Assembly: GCA_002399405.1 (NCBI GenBank)
Contig: DHDP01000018.1
Location: 125,339-189,338, forward strand
DNA: 64,000 bases
From: Treponema sp. UBA4873
GTDB lineage: Bacteria > Spirochaetota > Spirochaetia > Treponematales > Treponemataceae
Direction: 5' to 3'
The translations under genes were made by a program, and so were the position numbers. The notes below the pieces were generated by a model. That model saw nothing but the letters and a program-made list of their open reading frames with translations, did not search any database and was not told the DNA's origin. Below are positions 25,171 through 33,619 of the stretch, one piece after another (the first letter of the stretch is position 1; the number at the start of each line of letters is the position of its first letter).

Positions 25171-25186
25171 TGGCATAAAAATTGCT
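25171..25186 (+). promoter_or_regulatory. Sigma-54 (-24/-12) promoter of sigma factor gene
   Basis: TGGCATAAAAATTGCT: GG at 25172-25173 and GC at 25184-25185 with ten bases between, as in the RpoN consensus and in the same form as 14502-14517. The ATG at 25230 lies about 33 bases after the expected transcription start. Confidence 0.82.
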
Positions 25187-25229
25187 CAATATCAAAAGTG
25201 TAATGATTACAGGTAAAAGAGAGGTTGCT

Positions 25230-26063
25230 ATGGAAAATGATATTTTTTATACATACGTGAGTGAGATTAAAGCGTACAAATTACTTACGGCTGAAGAAGA
25301 AGCTGATCTTTCCAGAAAAATCGCTGCTGGTAATGAAACTGCCCGTAAAAATCTTATCAATTCAAATCTTCGTCTCGTTATCAGTATCGCAAAGAAATTT
25401 GCAGATTCAAACATTCCCATTATGGATCTCGTTCAGGAGGGAAATATCGGGCTGATTACCGCTGCATCCAAATATAATTATTCGTTCAACACGCGTTTTT
25501 CAACATATGCATATTCATGGATTATGCAGTATATGCTCCGCTACATGCATACGAAAGCATCGTTCATTCATCTTCCCAACAGAAAAAAGGAGATGCTGCG
25601 CTGCCTGAACAGTGCACGTTCGTATTTATATCAGAAACACGGACATGAACCTTCATGCGAGGAGCTTGCCTTATATCTTGATATGTCGGTTGAGCAGGTG
25701 CGGATGGGGATAAACATCTCATACAGCGTTATCAGTCTCGACACGACGTACGGTGAGCATGACGAGATGACTGTATCCGACAATATTCCCGACTTAAACG
25801 CAGGGCCGGAGGAAAAATCCATGCTCGGCGTGAAAAAACAGGAAGTACGGAAGCTTATGAAAACGCTGCCGGAAATTGAGCAGAAGGTCGTATACCACCG
25901 CTACAATTTCGACAACGACAGGAAAACTAAAACATTACGTGAAATAGGCGAGCTGCTTGGAGTTTCTGCGGAAACAGTCCGCCAGATGGAAATGCGAGCC
26001 ATTCAGCGCATGAAAATCTCGGCGGCTGCAACCAGAGAGAGGGAGATTCTCCTTACGGCGTAA
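25230..26063 (+). CDS. Alternative sigma-70 family RNA polymerase sigma factor
   Basis: 277 residues from ATG 25230 behind AAAGAGAGG. Region 1.2 is YVSEIKAYKLLTAEEEADL; region 2 is NLRLVISIAKKFADSNIPIM followed by DLVQEGNIGL and FSTYAYSWIMQYM (about residues 46-105); region 4 is LREIGELLGVSAETVRQMEMRA near the C-terminus. This is a group 2/3 factor of RpoD/RpoS/RpoH type without a long region 1.1. A sigma-54 promoter drives it, so it is probably the second step of an RpoN-dependent cascade comparable to Borrelia RpoS. In-frame upstream starts at 25182 or 25203 are unlikely; the first lies before the predicted transcription start. Confidence 0.85.
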   Translation: MENDIFYTYVSEIKAYKLLTAEEEADLSRKIAAGNETARKNLINSNLRLVISIAKKFADSNIPIMDLVQEGNIGLITAASKYNYSFNTRFSTYAYSWIMQYMLRYMHTKASFIHLPNRKKEMLRCLNSARSYLYQKHGHEPSCEELALYLDMSVEQVRMGINISYSVISLDTTYGEHDEMTVSDNIPDLNAGPEEKSMLGVKKQEVRKLMKTLPEIEQKVVYHRYNFDNDRKTKTLREIGELLGVSAETVRQMEMRAIQRMKISAAATREREILLTA

Positions 26064-26131
26064 TTATACCGGTTCTTCCGGACATCGGAGAGCAGAGAGA
26101 GTTTATAGAGGGAGAGAGAAAAAGAATGGAG

Positions 26132-26164
26132 ACGGCTGCTGGCCATGGCAGCCGTTTTTTTTTG
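26132..26164 (+). terminator. Intrinsic terminator of sigma factor gene
   Basis: ACGGCTGC (26132-26139) pairs perfectly with GCAGCCGT (26148-26155) around an 8-base loop, followed by T-run. It lies about 70 bases after the sigma factor stop. Confidence 0.85.
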
Positions 26165-26190
26165 TTTAAATACATGATAGGATGAATTCG

Positions 26191-27438
26191 ATGGACAGAA
26201 ATAAAAAAAACAGTTCCGGTATGCAGTCAAAAAGACGTAAAACTCCTGCAAAAAGGGGAGTTCGGAAAAACAAAACAGTAGTATCTTCGGCGAAAACGGC
26301 AGCGCTCTGCGCTGTGATTGTTGCGGCGTGCTTTATACTTCTTTTTATTAATACGGAGCACGGTACGGACAGCGGCAATACCCGCGGACAGCAGGTTTCC
26401 CGTACGGAGACGACGCAGGAAGAGACGGGGATGCAGCCGCCCGTTCAGTCCGTGCGCGGGAAAAATACGGAGGAAACCTCCCTGCAGGATACGCCTGAGT
26501 TTTCCGGGCGGAAAGCTGCGCCGTCTCAAGCAGAGGATGAAGCGGCATCGTCCGCAGAACGGGAGCCTGCACCGCGGACAACGGAAGAGCGCACGTACGC
26601 ACCGTCGGCATCTTCCGCACTGCCGAAGTCCGCAAGCGTAAAATCCGCACCTGTTCAGCAGGAGAAAAATATTCAGGCATCGGAGAGGTCCTCTGTGCAG
26701 ACTGAGAAGGCGCAAGGTCAGGGCACGCCGGAATTACCGGCAATCCCTCCTGCGGTGAATAACGCACGGCTCGTGTTCGTATTCGACGACGCGGGGCAGA
26801 ATGTGTCGCAGCTTGAAAAATACGTGGCTCTCCCTTTCCCGATTACGGTCGCCGTGCTGCCGAAGCTTGCGTATTCGAAAGCGTGCGCGGACCGCGTACG
26901 GAAATCGGGCAACGAGGTGATGCTCCATCAGCCGATGCAGGCTGTGAACAGAAACGTGAATCCGGGGCCCGGTGCAATCACGCCGGATATGCCTGCGTCC
27001 CGGATAGCAGCTCTTGTGAGGCAGAATATTGCGGAAATAGGTCCCGTAGCAGGCGTGAACAATCACGAGGGTTCTCTTATCAGCGAGGACGAAGTGAAAA
27101 TCGGAGCGGTGATGCAGGCGGTGAATGAAAGCGGCGCGTTTTTCCTTGATTCGCGCACGACAAGCCAGACGCGGGTTCCTCAGGCGTCCATGGAGCTGGG
27201 CATTCCGTATTACGAGCGCAACGTGTTTCTGGACAACAGTAAGGACCGGGGGGAAATCGTCGGGGAGATTATGCGCGGGCTGGACATTGCGAACACGAAG
27301 GGCGCCGTCATCATGATAGGACATGTCTGGTCCGCCGACGTTCTGCCGGCAATCCTCATAGAAATGTATCCTGCGCTGAAGAATAAGGGATACGTTTTTA
27401 CGACGGTGAGCAGGTCGGGTGCAATCATCAGGCCGTAA
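26191..27438 (+). CDS. Divergent polysaccharide deacetylase family protein
   Basis: About 415 residues. A basic N-terminus, one membrane helix (roughly residues 32-50; TAALCAVIVAACFILLF) and a 130-residue low-complexity linker rich in Glu, Ser, Ala and Pro precede the catalytic-like domain from about residue 190. That domain has VFVFDDAG, MLHQPMQ, NNHEGS and FLDSRTT in the order of the YibQ/DUF610 divergent deacetylases, including the metal-type Asp and His residues. It probably acts on cell envelope glycans outside the membrane. ATG 26191 has TAGGA at good spacing; ATG 26182 overlaps that site. The next gene is tsaD. Confidence 0.8.
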   Translation: MDRNKKNSSGMQSKRRKTPAKRGVRKNKTVVSSAKTAALCAVIVAACFILLFINTEHGTDSGNTRGQQVSRTETTQEETGMQPPVQSVRGKNTEETSLQDTPEFSGRKAAPSQAEDEAASSAEREPAPRTTEERTYAPSASSALPKSASVKSAPVQQEKNIQASERSSVQTEKAQGQGTPELPAIPPAVNNARLVFVFDDAGQNVSQLEKYVALPFPITVAVLPKLAYSKACADRVRKSGNEVMLHQPMQAVNRNVNPGPGAITPDMPASRIAALVRQNIAEIGPVAGVNNHEGSLISEDEVKIGAVMQAVNESGAFFLDSRTTSQTRVPQASMELGIPYYERNVFLDNSKDRGEIVGEIMRGLDIANTKGAVIMIGHVWSADVLPAILIEMYPALKNKGYVFTTVSRSGAIIRP

Positions 27439-27505
27439 AAACGGGCATACTGTTATAAAAAACGTGTTTTTACTATAATAGTCCTACTTTTGGAGTTTTA
27501 GTTAT

Positions 27506-28522
27506 ATGAAAGTACTTGGGATAGAATCATCCTGCGATGAAACCGCCGCCGCCGTCGTTGAGGACGGACACACGATCTTGAGCAACGTGGTGGCGACTCA
27601 GATACCGTTTCATCAGATATATAAAGGCGTCGTGCCGGAAATTGCGAGCCGGAAACATGCCGAATGGATTCTGCCTGTCGTAAAGCAGGCGCTCAAAGAG
27701 GCGGACCTTACGATTGACGACATCGACGCGGTTGCGGCGACGAACAGACCGGGGCTTATGGGGTCGCTTCTCGTCGGTCTTACGTACGGCAAGACGCTTG
27801 CGTGGGCGGCGGGGAAGCCGTTTATTGCGGTAAACCACATGCTCGGTCATTTGTACGCCGCTCATCTTATGAACGACATACAGTATCCGTACCTGGGGCT
27901 GCTTGTCTCGGGCGGACACAGCATTATCTGCCGCGTGCAGGGATTCGACGACATTGAAGTGCTCGGGACGACAGTCGACGATTCTGTCGGTGAGGCGTTC
28001 GACAAAGTGGCGAAGTTTTACAATCTCGGATATCCGGGCGGAGTCATCATCGACAGGCTCGCGAAGAACGGCAGCGCGGATGCGTTTTCATTTCCGATAC
28101 CGAGGCTCGACGAAGAGGAACACCGGTACGACGTTTCGTTCAGCGGACTCAAGACCGCGGTAATCCATCAGCGCGACCTGTTTCTGAACAAAGGATACGA
28201 GCCGACGAACGAGAATATGTGCGCATCGTTCCAGGAGACCGCGTGCCGTACGCTTACGACGCGCCTCTTCCGCGCGGTGGAGGATACGGGTCTTACGACA
28301 GTCGTTGCGGGCGGCGGCGTTGCGGCGAATTCCCGTCTCCGTGCGCTGCTGGCTGAACGCACCGGTCTCAACTGCATCTTTCCGCCGCTCAAGCTCTGCG
28401 GAGACAACGGCGCCATGATTGCGGGCGTTGCATATCATTTTCTGATGCGCGGCGACCGGAGCGGATGGGATACGACGGCATGTGCGCGTATTCCTCAGTT
28501 CAAACGCGGACTCAAAAGATAG
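27506..28522 (+). CDS. tsaD: tRNA N6-adenosine threonylcarbamoyltransferase
   Basis: 338 residues, full length. It transfers threonylcarbamoyl to A37 of ANN-decoding tRNAs with TsaB and TsaE. The N-terminus VLGIESSCDETAAAVV and the metal ligands His111 and His115 in NHMLGHLYAAH are at the same positions as in the E. coli enzyme. VSGGHS, VGGV-like GGGVAANSRLR and CGDNGAMI complete the ASKHA fold. TTGGAG lies before the ATG, and a TATAAT at 27474-27479 suggests its own promoter. Confidence 0.95.
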   Translation: MKVLGIESSCDETAAAVVEDGHTILSNVVATQIPFHQIYKGVVPEIASRKHAEWILPVVKQALKEADLTIDDIDAVAATNRPGLMGSLLVGLTYGKTLAWAAGKPFIAVNHMLGHLYAAHLMNDIQYPYLGLLVSGGHSIICRVQGFDDIEVLGTTVDDSVGEAFDKVAKFYNLGYPGGVIIDRLAKNGSADAFSFPIPRLDEEEHRYDVSFSGLKTAVIHQRDLFLNKGYEPTNENMCASFQETACRTLTTRLFRAVEDTGLTTVVAGGGVAANSRLRALLAERTGLNCIFPPLKLCGDNGAMIAGVAYHFLMRGDRSGWDTTACARIPQFKRGLKR

Positions 28523-28552
28523 AAATGAGCGGTTTGGCTGATTATTCTTCTC

Positions 28553-28581
28553 TTGACATCCCGTTTGTTTCTTGTTAGAGT
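28553..28581 (+). promoter_or_regulatory. Promoter of aromatic amino acid operon
   Basis: TTGACA (28553-28558), 17 bp, TAGAGT (28576-28581). The expected transcription start, about 28588, is only three bases before the leader peptide ATG, so the leader may be read from a near-leaderless transcript. Confidence 0.6.
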
Positions 28582-28590
28582 AACATCACT

Positions 28591-28725
28591 ATGAATCACG
28601 AATGCTGCGTTGCAGAAAAATTTAATACCTCATCTCTCGTAGGAATCCGCGGAACGACGGCGGCTTACTCCTACTATTATTGGTATTATTCTCTTTCCGC
28701 CCGCAGGGTTATGACCAGTCGTTGA
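28591..28725 (+). CDS. Tyrosine-rich leader peptide (attenuator)
   Basis: A 44-codon open frame in the 290-bp gap before aroF. Codons 26-33 encode YSYYYWYY, i.e. six Tyr and one Trp in eight codons, which is very far from chance. The stop at 28723-28725 lies 45 bases before an intrinsic terminator. This is the classic layout of transcription attenuation: ribosome stalling at the Tyr/Trp codons when charged tRNA is scarce would favour an alternative fold and readthrough into aroF and tyrA. A candidate alternative stem is TTTACTA / TAGTAAA around 28739-28765. No clear ribosome site precedes the ATG. Confidence 0.8.
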   Translation: MNHECCVAEKFNTSSLVGIRGTTAAYSYYYWYYSLSARRVMTSR

Positions 28726-28769
28726 CCGGTTATTCGTGTTTTACTAGTACCATAACTTAGTAAACCATA

Positions 28770-28796
28770 GGGAACTCTGCGGAGTTCCCTTTTTTT
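28770..28796 (+). terminator. Attenuator terminator before aroF
   Basis: GGGAACTC (28770-28777), loop TGCG, GAGTTCCC (28782-28789), then seven T. It lies between the Tyr-rich leader and aroF, 19 bases before the gene, so it must be bypassed for operon expression. Confidence 0.9.
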
Positions 28797-28814
28797 ATTT
28801 ACCCGGAGGACAAA

Positions 28815-29837
28815 ATGATAGTAATTCTGAAAAAAGATGCGACGGACGCGCAGACGCAGGACTTCGTCAGACAGTGGAAGGACAGGGGATACGGCGTGCA
28901 TATTTCGCGCGGCGAAGAGATGACCGTACTCGGACTGCTCGGCGATACGACGAAACTCGACACGGAGACAGTCGCGGCAAATCCGATTGTCGAGTCGGTA
29001 AAACGCGTGACGGCACCGTATAAAATGGCGGGCCGCGCGTTTCATCCCGATGATTCGGTCATCACGGTCGGGGAAGGGAGCGGCGCCGTTACGTTCGGCG
29101 ACGGTCTCGTGCCGGTGATTGCCGGTCCCTGTTCCGTAGAGTCGGAAGAGCAGGTTGTCGAAATTGCGAAGGCCGTGAAAAAATCGGGCGCGCGGCTGCT
29201 GCGCGGCGGAGCGTTCAAACCGCGCACGTCGCCGTACTCGTTTCAGGGACTCGGCGCGGAAGGGCTTGAATTTCTCGTGACGGCGAAAAAGGAAACGGGC
29301 CTTCCCGTAGTCACCGAGCTTATGGATCTGCGCCAGCTCAAATACTTCGACGACGTCGACCTTATTCAGATAGGCGCGCGCAATATGCAGAACTTCGATC
29401 TGCTTAAGGAAATGGGAAAAGTGAAAAAGCCGATTCTTCTCAAGCGCGGTATGGCCGCGACCGTGAAGGAATTTCTTATGTCGGCGGAATATATTATGGC
29501 GAGCGGAAACGAGAACGTGATCCTCTGCGAGCGCGGCATCCGTACGTTCGACACGTATACACGCAACTGCCTCGACGTGAGCATTGTGCCGTACCTCAAG
29601 AAAGTGAGCCACTTGCCTATCATCATCGATCCGAGTCATGCGTGCGGTCTGCGCTGGATGGTGCCGACGCTCGCGAAGTCTGCGGTTGCAGTCGGCTGCG
29701 ACGGACTTATTATTGAAGTTCACAACGATCCTGAAAAAGCGCTGTGCGACGGCGAGCAGAGTCTGCATCCGACGGAGTTCGACGAACTTATGCAAGTGCT
29801 GCCGAAAATTGCGGCAATCGACGGCAGAAAGATGTAA
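28815..29837 (+). CDS. aroF: 3-deoxy-7-phosphoheptulonate synthase (DAHP synthase)
   Basis: 340 residues, type I beta form. It condenses PEP and erythrose 4-phosphate, the first step of the shikimate pathway. Residues 1-75 form the ferredoxin-like regulatory domain (MIVILKKDATDAQTQDFV), which in related enzymes gives feedback control by tyrosine or phenylalanine. The barrel has VIAGPCSVES, GAFKPRTSPYSFQG and IIDPSHACG. CGGAGG precedes the ATG. It is the first structural gene after the Tyr leader, followed by tyrA. Confidence 0.95.
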   Translation: MIVILKKDATDAQTQDFVRQWKDRGYGVHISRGEEMTVLGLLGDTTKLDTETVAANPIVESVKRVTAPYKMAGRAFHPDDSVITVGEGSGAVTFGDGLVPVIAGPCSVESEEQVVEIAKAVKKSGARLLRGGAFKPRTSPYSFQGLGAEGLEFLVTAKKETGLPVVTELMDLRQLKYFDDVDLIQIGARNMQNFDLLKEMGKVKKPILLKRGMAATVKEFLMSAEYIMASGNENVILCERGIRTFDTYTRNCLDVSIVPYLKKVSHLPIIIDPSHACGLRWMVPTLAKSAVAVGCDGLIIEVHNDPEKALCDGEQSLHPTEFDELMQVLPKIAAIDGRKM

Positions 29838-29891
29838 TTCGGGGCGGATTCCGATACATGCGTGGATATTTGCGGCGGCAGAGGTGGTTTT

Positions 29892-30788
29892 ATGACTGAG
29901 TTAAAACAACTGACATACGGGATAGTGGGTCTCGGCATTATGGGCGGGTCCATTGCCAAGTCGATACGTGCGAACGTGCTTGAACTTCCGGGATCGTCCG
30001 GAAAAATCCTTGCCTGCGACGTGAGTACGCAGACGCTTGATACGGCGGAAAAAGGCGGCGTCATCGACGAGTCGTTTCTTCCGGACGGTGCAGACAGGAT
30101 GCTTTCGCGCTGCGACCTTGTGTACGTATGCCTTTATCCGCATGCGACGCTCGACTTCATGAAAAAGCACAAGGCTGCGTTCCGACGCGGTGCGGTCGTC
30201 ACCGACATCAGCGGCGTAAAGACGCTCCTCGTGGAAAATATTGAGGATGTGCTCCGCAGTGACGTCGATTTTATTATCGGGCATCCGATGGCAGGCGGAG
30301 CGAAGGAGGGGTACGTGAATTCGAACGGCGCGTACTTTGAAGGACGAAATTATATTCTTATGCCGCAGAAATGGAATAAAGGAGAAAGTCTTGCGCTTAT
30401 GAAGGACCTTATTGCAGCGATGGGATTTTCACGCATCGTCGAGACCGACTGCCGCAGTCACGACCACAAGATTGCGTTTACAAGCCAGCTCTGCCACGTC
30501 ATAGCGTCGGCACTTGTCGAGAGCGCGGAGGACGAGAACATCACCGAATTCGGCGGCGGCAGTTTCGAGGACCTGACACGGATTGCCATGATAAACGCGC
30601 CGTTGTGGACCGAGCTGTTTCTTTCGAATAAAGAAGAGCTTCTCGGTCACATTGCCGGTTTTGAAAAACAACTCGATAATATAAAGCAATACATAGAGCG
30701 CAGCGACGCCGAAGGTCTGGAAAAATATCTCACCGACGTACGAAGGCGCCGCATGAGCATGGGGACGCTTGTTACGCAGGATAAATAG
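29892..30788 (+). CDS. tyrA: Prephenate dehydrogenase
   Basis: 298 residues from ATG 29892 behind AGAGGTGG; a GTG at 29862 is in frame but lacks a site. The N-terminal NAD-binding fold is GIVGLGIMGGSIAKSIR. The catalytic region is DFIIGHPMAGGAKEGY, with the His of the GHPMAG motif, and HDHKIAFTSQLCHVIASAL follows. It oxidises prephenate to 4-hydroxyphenylpyruvate for tyrosine, which explains the Tyr-rich leader of the operon. No fused chorismate mutase or ACT domain is visible. Confidence 0.92.
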   Translation: MTELKQLTYGIVGLGIMGGSIAKSIRANVLELPGSSGKILACDVSTQTLDTAEKGGVIDESFLPDGADRMLSRCDLVYVCLYPHATLDFMKKHKAAFRRGAVVTDISGVKTLLVENIEDVLRSDVDFIIGHPMAGGAKEGYVNSNGAYFEGRNYILMPQKWNKGESLALMKDLIAAMGFSRIVETDCRSHDHKIAFTSQLCHVIASALVESAEDENITEFGGGSFEDLTRIAMINAPLWTELFLSNKEELLGHIAGFEKQLDNIKQYIERSDAEGLEKYLTDVRRRRMSMGTLVTQDK

Positions 30789-30847
30789 GATTGTCCCGGC
30801 ACACCGGTATCTTGACTCATGGCATACCGCTCATTAAAATCGACCGT

Positions 30848-31381
30848 ATGACAGAGCTTGAGATGCTGGACGGGGCTATCCGCCGTGTTCCCGACTTTCC
30901 GAAGCCGGGTATTCTTTTCTACGATATCACGGGTGTTTTCGTAAAACCGGAAGCATTTAGATACTGCATTGAACGCATGGTCGCGCTCTACAGAAATGCA
31001 GGTATTGATGCTGTCGGCGGCGTCGAATCGCGCGGCTTTCTGTTTGCAGCTCCGCTTGCCGAGCGTCTCGGCATTCCGCTTGTTCTTATCCGAAAAAAGG
31101 GCAAGCTGCCGGGTGAAACGTACCGCTGTGCATATTCGCTTGAGTACGGAACGGCGGAAATTGAGGCTCACAAATCCGACATTGAGAAAGGTAAAAAATA
31201 TCTGCTTGTCGACGATCTTATCGCGACGGGGGGAACGCTCGCAGCCGCGCGTAATCTTATTGAACAGGGCGGGGCTGTAGTGACCGACTTCTTCGGAATC
31301 ATCGGACTGCCGGAGCTCTGCTACGAAAAAGTCCTTGCCCCGTCTCATGTGACTACGCTTATTAATTACGGCGGGAAATAA
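30848..31381 (+). CDS. apt: Adenine phosphoribosyltransferase
   Basis: 177 residues from ATG 30848, the normal length. It converts adenine and PRPP to AMP. The start region IRRVPDFPKPGILFYDIT and the PRPP-binding YLLVDDLIATGGTL are unmistakable. A TTG at 30791, two bases after tyrA and with AGGA upstream, would add 19 residues and cannot be excluded. It is the third gene of the aromatic operon; its link to tyrosine synthesis is not obvious. Confidence 0.92.
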   Translation: MTELEMLDGAIRRVPDFPKPGILFYDITGVFVKPEAFRYCIERMVALYRNAGIDAVGGVESRGFLFAAPLAERLGIPLVLIRKKGKLPGETYRCAYSLEYGTAEIEAHKSDIEKGKKYLLVDDLIATGGTLAAARNLIEQGGAVVTDFFGIIGLPELCYEKVLAPSHVTTLINYGGK

Positions 31382-31396
31382 ACCCGCGGGGGCTTT

Positions 31397-32428
31397 ATGT
31401 ATACGCTGCCGGCACATTATAAACCTGTTCTCGGGGAAAAAGAAACAGAGCACGCGATCGTCCTTATTAAGGATTTTTTTCAGCTTGCGCTTTCGACGGA
31501 ACTTAATCTTACCCGCGTTACGGCTCCGCTCTTTGTGCGTTCGGGCACGGGAATAAACGATGATTTGAACGGCGTCGAACGACCCGTTTCGTTCCCGGTA
31601 AAGAACATGGACGATGCACGCATGGAAATTGTGCAGTCGCTTGCCAAGTGGAAACGTCTGAAGGTGACCGAACTCGGCATGACGCCGGGATTCGGAATTT
31701 ATACTGATATGAACGCGATTCGTCCCGACGAGGAGCTTGATGCGGTTCACTCGCTGTACGTCGACCAGTGGGACTGGGAAATGGCGATTGATCCGAAAGA
31801 CCGCACCGTGTTTTATCTCCACGAAATTGTTAAGAAGATTTACCGCTGCCTCAAGCGCACCGAGTTTTACATTTACGACCGTTATTCGATGATAAAGCCG
31901 GAGCTGCCCGATACCATTACGCTGCTCTACACCGACGACCTTCTGCGCGAGTATCCCGGTCTTTCGCCGAAAGAGCGGGAAAACGCGGCCGCGAAAAAGT
32001 ACGGCGCCGTGTTCGTCACGGGCATAGGGGGCAGTCTTCCGGACGGTTCGATTCACGACGGACGGGCTCCCGACTATGACGACTGGATTACGGAAACCGG
32101 CGACGGACACCGCGGACTCAACGGCGACATTATCGTGTGGAACGACGTACTGAAATCGTCATTCGAACTTTCGTCGATGGGAATCCGCGTATCTCCCGAT
32201 TCCCTCAAAGCTCAGTTGAAAGAACGCGGCTGTACCGGCCGGGAAAAGCTTGATTTTCACAAAAGGCTTCTTGCCGGAGAGCTGACTCAGACGCTCGGCG
32301 GCGGAATCGGGCAGTCGCGGCTGTGCATGTTCCTGCTTCGGAAGGCCCACATCGGTGAGACGCAGGTGAGCATCTGGCCCGACAGTATGGTCGACGAATG
32401 CGGAAAAGCGGGGATTAAACTTTTGTGA
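31397..32428 (+). CDS. asnA: Aspartate-ammonia ligase (asparagine synthetase A)
   Basis: 343 residues, standard length. It makes asparagine from aspartate, ammonia and ATP and resembles class II aminoacyl-tRNA synthetase cores. LTRVTAPLFVRSGTGINDDL, AVHSLYVDQWDWE and GGGIGQSRLCMFLL are family signatures. The start at ATG 31397 is 15 bases after apt. The stop overlaps the following gene by four bases. Confidence 0.95.
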   Translation: MYTLPAHYKPVLGEKETEHAIVLIKDFFQLALSTELNLTRVTAPLFVRSGTGINDDLNGVERPVSFPVKNMDDARMEIVQSLAKWKRLKVTELGMTPGFGIYTDMNAIRPDEELDAVHSLYVDQWDWEMAIDPKDRTVFYLHEIVKKIYRCLKRTEFYIYDRYSMIKPELPDTITLLYTDDLLREYPGLSPKERENAAAKKYGAVFVTGIGGSLPDGSIHDGRAPDYDDWITETGDGHRGLNGDIIVWNDVLKSSFELSSMGIRVSPDSLKAQLKERGCTGREKLDFHKRLLAGELTQTLGGGIGQSRLCMFLLRKAHIGETQVSIWPDSMVDECGKAGIKLL

Positions 32429-33453
32429 AAGAAAAAGAGTACGAATTCAGCGGAGATGAACTCGAATCAAAACTTCCCGAATTCGCTTCCCTCGGAATAA
32501 CGGAATTAACGGTTCACGACGAACTTCTTGCGAACGACCGCGGAAAAATTCTGCGGCTTATGAAAGCCGTGCAGAAAAACTGTCCGAATCTGCTTCTTAC
32601 GGTACGCATCGAGGCACCTGCGTTCGACAGGGATGTGTGCGCGCTGGCGTCCGAATTGAACTGTACGGTAGATATGCCTCTCGGTGCAGCCCCCGGAAAC
32701 GGCGGGACGTGTGTATTCGACAAGAAGATGTACGCCGGCAGGGCCCGGATGATGAACGACGCGGGACTTGTGTTCGGGTTCATTATGGATTACGCGTTTG
32801 TACCGGGAGATTCGCTCAAATCGTTCCGCGACCGCCTCGACTTTGCGCTTTCGCTGTACCCTAATCATGTCTGTTTCCCCGAAACTGAAAATGCGGAAAA
32901 CGCAGGGAATTCGGGTGAAAGTGCGGATTTTTCCGCCCGGAGTGCGAAGGCGACCGCTTTTTTTTCTGCGCAGGATATCAGGTATGCGCGCGACATATCG
33001 TTTGCATGCCGTACGTTTTACACGGCGGGGCGCGCGGTTCCGTGGTTCCTGCCGGTACTCCGTCCGCTTAAGATACAGAGTGCAAGTTTCTTTTCCGATT
33101 TTGCCGAATGGCAGCGCGGATCGAGCTGCGACTATCGTTCGGGCTTCGTGCCGGAACAGGCGAATCACAAAGAAATAGAAAAGATGCAGCTTCTTTTTCT
33201 ATCGTCGAAATACGAGGAGAAGGGAAAGCGCGACCTTATGCCGGTTGTGCAGGATATTGTCCGTCTCAACGGTGCGTTTTCCCGGCTTACCGGAGAAAAC
33301 GAAGAATCCGTCGTTGCGACGTCGTATAATCCCGACGATCTGCTCGGCTCTGAAGCCGCAGATATAATTTCTTTTGCCGAAAATGTCTGCATGGAAGAGT
33401 GCCGCGTAAAGATTTTCACCACTCCCGCCGGTCCCGATTACAAAATTCTGTAA
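32425..33453 (+). CDS. Conserved-looking protein of unknown function
   Basis: 342 residues, starting at GTG 32425 in a GTGA overlap with asnA, so it is translationally coupled. LGITELTVHDELLANDRGKI followed by NCPNLLLTVRIEA and later blocks have the strand-helix rhythm of a TIM-barrel, loosely like the second half of radical SAM enzymes. No CxxxCxxC cluster is present, so radical SAM chemistry is not supported. A low-complexity Asn/Ser/Ala stretch (about residues 154-174) interrupts the middle. Last gene of the aromatic operon. Function unknown. Confidence 0.65.
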   Translation: MKEKEYEFSGDELESKLPEFASLGITELTVHDELLANDRGKILRLMKAVQKNCPNLLLTVRIEAPAFDRDVCALASELNCTVDMPLGAAPGNGGTCVFDKKMYAGRARMMNDAGLVFGFIMDYAFVPGDSLKSFRDRLDFALSLYPNHVCFPETENAENAGNSGESADFSARSAKATAFFSAQDIRYARDISFACRTFYTAGRAVPWFLPVLRPLKIQSASFFSDFAEWQRGSSCDYRSGFVPEQANHKEIEKMQLLFLSSKYEEKGKRDLMPVVQDIVRLNGAFSRLTGENEESVVATSYNPDDLLGSEAADIISFAENVCMEECRVKIFTTPAGPDYKIL

Positions 33454-33556
33454 GATTCGGGCTATTTTTCACCCTGTAAACACCGGTAAATATTTCAACG
33501 TAATGATTTGCAGAAATGCTTATTTGTTAGCATGTACAGAAAAACAGGGAGCGGAG

Positions 33557-33619
33557 CGAAAAAAAATCCCGCCTGCGACTCTCGCTACTGCGAGCCAGAG
33601 CAAGCGGGATTTTTTTTCG
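33557..33619. terminator. Bidirectional hairpin / inverted repeat
   Basis: A perfect 16-bp inverted repeat (33557-33572 and 33604-33619), rich in A then CCCGC, around a 31-base core that holds its own CTCGC/GCGAG hairpin. The A8 and T8 tracts on the arms make it a terminator in both directions. Outside these arms a looser complementarity reaches 33535 and 33646. Confidence 0.7.

Noticed and set aside
25182..25229. Upstream in-frame starts of the sigma factor
   Set aside because: 25182 lies inside the sigma-54 promoter before the transcription start; 25203 has no ribosome site, while ATG 25230 follows AAAGAGAGG.
32425..33453. Radical SAM annotation for the gene after asnA
   Set aside because: The barrel-like rhythm is suggestive, but no CxxxCxxC cluster exists anywhere in the protein.
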